A stretch of 64,000 nucleotides of DNA from Aureispira sp. CCB-QB1 (GTDB taxonomy: Bacteria; Bacteroidota; Bacteroidia; Chitinophagales; Saprospiraceae): NCBI GenBank assembly GCA_945870185.1, contig CAMBRK010000011.1:22454-86453 (forward strand). The letters are read 5' to 3'. The translations under genes and the position numbers were made by a program. The notes below the pieces were generated by a model. That model was given only the letters and a program-made list of their open reading frames with translations, did not search any database and was not told where the DNA came from. Of the stretch, positions 61,670-64,000 are shown piece after piece. Within the stretch, counting starts at the first letter, position 1; each line of letters opens with the position of its first letter.

Positions 61670-63643
61670 ATGAGGATATATTTATTTTTTTGTATTATAG
61701 TCATTTTGTTAGCTTCTTGTTCTTTTTCCCAAAAGATAAAAAATGGAGAAATGGCTTATGAGCGTAAACAATACGCTGTAGCCATAGACTTGCTAGAGGC
61801 AGAATATGAAAAAAACAATAACACTAACGCAAAAGGTCGCAAGTCATTTTTATTGGGTCAATCCTACTTACAGCTATTAGAATATAAGGAAGCAAAGTCT
61901 TGGTTTTTAAAGTCTATACAGCATAATTATGGAGTAGAATCCATGGCTATGTTGGCTCGCGTGCAGATAAATCTGGAAGAGTACAATGAAGCTATCACCA
62001 CTTACAAGAAGGTAGGAGAAATTACAGGCAGAAGTCAAGAGTCAGAACGGGATATTCAGATATGTAGAAATGCAATATTAATGATAAATAATCCTAAAAA
62101 GGTTATTGTTGAAAAAATAATTGAGAATACTTCTGTTTCAGAATATAGCCCTATGATTTATGACAATCAGTTTCTAGTCTTTACCTCGGAGCGGAAGGAA
62201 GCTACAGGTAAAAATATTTACAACTGGACAGGGGAGAAACATGCAGACCTGTTTATCATGATGAAAAACGGCTCGGAAGTAAGGCCCTTCGACTCCAACA
62301 TTAATACTGAAGCCAATGAAGGCAACGCCTGTTTTTCAAAAGATATGAACACGATGTATTTTACAAGGTGTTACAGTTTTGAAAATGGTGATGACTTTTG
62401 TAAAATTATGGTTTCCAGAAAGATTGATGGATTTTGGTCAGAACCAGAAGTTTTGCCATTTATACGAGAGAAAATAAACTATGGTCATCCTGCCTTGATT
62501 GAAAATGACAAAATTTTGGTTTTTAGTGCGGACATAGAAGTCCCTGGAGACACCAAAGATTTGTATTATACCGAAATGCTCGAAGATGAATCTTGGGCAA
62601 ATCCAGAAAAGCTTCCTGCCACCATCAATAGTCAAGGCAATGAAAAATTTCCAACCGGTGATGGCGATACTTTGTACTTTTCATCTGACTATTGGCCTGG
62701 TTTAGGCGGATTTGATATCTTTAAAACGTATCTTACTGAGGATGGAAAGTGGACATCACCCGTTAATATGGGTTTTCCTATCAATAGTGGCGCGGACGAT
62801 TTTTCTTATATCATAGATAAGAATGCAAAACCCAAAGCAGAAGTACTCCAGGAAGGATTTTTAGTTTCTTCCCGTCAAGGTGTGGGCAAAGACGATATTT
62901 ATAGATTTTATGAATTGGCACCACCTAAAATCAGTAAAGATACTACTACCATTATAAAAGAGAAAAAAGTATTTGTGACTGTAAAAACCTATACTCCGGT
63001 ATTTCAAACTCCAGATGACCCCAATTCTGGAAAGACAGGTAGAATGGCGTTAGGGAATGTTTTGATCAAAGCAATAACTAAGGCTGCTCAAAAAATATCA
63101 GAAACTTACACAGATGCTAATGGTTTCTTTTACATAGAAGTACCTTTGAATAAGGATATTTTATTTACAGGAGCAAAATTGAATTATCTCAATTCCAGCA
63201 AAACCATCAGTACTTCCAACATCGATTTTGGTGAAAGTGATTCTAAAACCTTAAATCTAGAGTTGGAACTAGAAAAGATTTATATTGACCGAGAAATCAA
63301 CCTGGACAATATTTATTATGACTATGATAAATGGGATATCAAAGCAGAAGCCATACCTACGTTGGATAAATTAGTGCAGTTGCTCCAAGATAACCCGCAA
63401 ATCAATATACAACTGTCGAGTCATACGGATTGTAGAGGTGAAGATATGTATAATGAGACATTGTCCCAAAAAAGAGCTCAATCCGTAGTAGAGTATCTGA
63501 TTTCAAAAGGTATCCAATCAGAAAGATTAGTGGCCAAAGGCTACGGAGAGTCTCTACTGACGATCACCTGCATCTGTGAACAATGTACTGAAGCTCAGCA
63601 TCAAGCCAATAGACGCACTACGTTTAAGATATTGAAGAGGTAA
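61670..63643 (+). CDS. PorE-like OmpA-family lipoprotein (TPR, PD40, CRD, OmpA)
   Basis: A 657-residue lipoprotein (lipobox ILLASCSFS). Domain order: TPR-like helices (~25-135), WD40-like PD40 beta-propeller (~145-420, with LVFTSERKE, GNACFSKDMNTMYFT, TLYFSSDYWPGLGGFDIF), a carboxypeptidase-regulatory-like domain (~435-525) and a C-terminal OmpA peptidoglycan-binding domain (IQLSSHTDCRGEDMYNETLS, then RAQSVVEYLISKGI). This is the layout of PorE of the type IX secretion system, which tethers the complex to peptidoglycan. A paralogue with another role is possible since Bacteroidota have several such proteins. Confidence 0.9.
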   Translation: MRIYLFFCIIVILLASCSFSQKIKNGEMAYERKQYAVAIDLLEAEYEKNNNTNAKGRKSFLLGQSYLQLLEYKEAKSWFLKSIQHNYGVESMAMLARVQINLEEYNEAITTYKKVGEITGRSQESERDIQICRNAILMINNPKKVIVEKIIENTSVSEYSPMIYDNQFLVFTSERKEATGKNIYNWTGEKHADLFIMMKNGSEVRPFDSNINTEANEGNACFSKDMNTMYFTRCYSFENGDDFCKIMVSRKIDGFWSEPEVLPFIREKINYGHPALIENDKILVFSADIEVPGDTKDLYYTEMLEDESWANPEKLPATINSQGNEKFPTGDGDTLYFSSDYWPGLGGFDIFKTYLTEDGKWTSPVNMGFPINSGADDFSYIIDKNAKPKAEVLQEGFLVSSRQGVGKDDIYRFYELAPPKISKDTTTIIKEKKVFVTVKTYTPVFQTPDDPNSGKTGRMALGNVLIKAITKAAQKISETYTDANGFFYIEVPLNKDILFTGAKLNYLNSSKTISTSNIDFGESDSKTLNLELELEKIYIDREINLDNIYYDYDKWDIKAEAIPTLDKLVQLLQDNPQINIQLSSHTDCRGEDMYNETLSQKRAQSVVEYLISKGIQSERLVAKGYGESLLTITCICEQCTEAQHQANRRTTFKILKR

Positions 63644-64000
63644 GATGGTGCTTTACTGCTATTCGATGTTGCGCTCAATCACCAAGAGCAGTGCAACGGA
63701 GCCGAAGCCACAATCAGCAATTATCCAAAGTCTCAGTCTTTTCCAATCCTGATAAATCTTGTCCAAAGTCTATGACTTTAGGATTAATATCCGACGGTCT
63801 ATGACCGACGTGTAAAAAAATGCGTAGTATTTTATGAAGCCACAATTCATACTAACTGTCGCCAAAACGACATAAAACTATAAAAACTTATATATTTATT
63901 CTGTATATATGTTAAAGATCAGGATGTAAGGTGTTTATAATCACATCGCTTACACAGTATAAAATACTATATATCAAAATTACCCAAAATTAGGTATTGT
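63644..64000. other. Intergenic end of window
   Basis: No gene is seen. It contains short imperfect repeats (GTCTATGACTTTAG and GTCTATGACCGACG within 63768-63812) of the kind found between Bacteroidota genes. Confidence 0.4.

Overview
The window is a piece of a Bacteroidota chromosome. Evidence: a class III glutamine synthetase, a PorE-like envelope lipoprotein, an RprXY-type two-component pair, an RteC protein with an IntDOT-like tyrosine recombinase, TAnnTTTG-type -7 promoter boxes, and low G+C with weak Shine-Dalgarno sequences. Saprospiria or a near relative is a guess. It has two halves: an integrated accessory island (1 to about 40.58 kb, left end outside the window) and core chromosome with a type II-C CRISPR-Cas locus (about 40.6 to 64 kb).

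Island, left part (90-26856, all minus strand, 16 genes with short gaps or overlaps). Read in transcription order it begins at 26.86 kb. An HTH protein, a HsdM-like DNA methyltransferase, a UvrD-like helicase with an IF2-N-like N-terminus, a HsdS-like specificity subunit, a NERD/double-kinase/P-loop protein, an unknown 518-residue protein and an 1803-residue HerA/FtsK-like ATPase follow each other. This matches, from memory, the methylation-associated defense system (MADS). The run continues without a break into a PP2C phosphatase (4-nt overlap with the ATPase), an HExxH metallopeptidase, two TPR proteins, a PLD-nuclease/J-domain fusion, a GNAT enzyme and three unknown proteins, so the locus may be a larger kinase/phosphatase-controlled system.

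Island, right part (26.9-40.6 kb). A divergent three-gene cassette (HEPN-like, unknown, SecB-like chaperone) is preceded by a palindromic operator. Then come 2.2 kb rich in hairpins and repeats, a putative pPIWI-associated-type nuclease gene and a compact Gabija-like pair (OLD/TOPRIM nuclease plus UvrD helicase). Two small tandem paralogues with odd base composition, a four-gene cassette (conserved Bacteroidota 250-residue protein, DUF5675 and two small membrane proteins), a small DNA-binding-like gene behind 11-bp tandem repeats, RteC and the integrase follow. The integrase abuts the 3' end of a tRNA-Arg(UCU), the likely attachment site. No conjugation genes are seen.

Core (40.6-64 kb). A decayed amidohydrolase tail, rpsO, pnp, an AspT/YidE-type transporter, a response regulator and histidine kinase, a DUF1573 protein, pdxJ, a bifunctional nuclease and a lipoprotein come first. 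The CRISPR locus follows: an array with 46-bp repeats and 30-bp spacers, cas2, cas1, cas9 broken by one in-frame TAA, and a tracrRNA gene divergent from cas9. Then come a small unknown gene, an 800-bp gap with an ORF remnant, glnN (GSIII), ferritin and a PorE-like TPR/PD40/OmpA lipoprotein. The two array units farthest from cas are each interrupted at the same place by the same 57-bp sequence.
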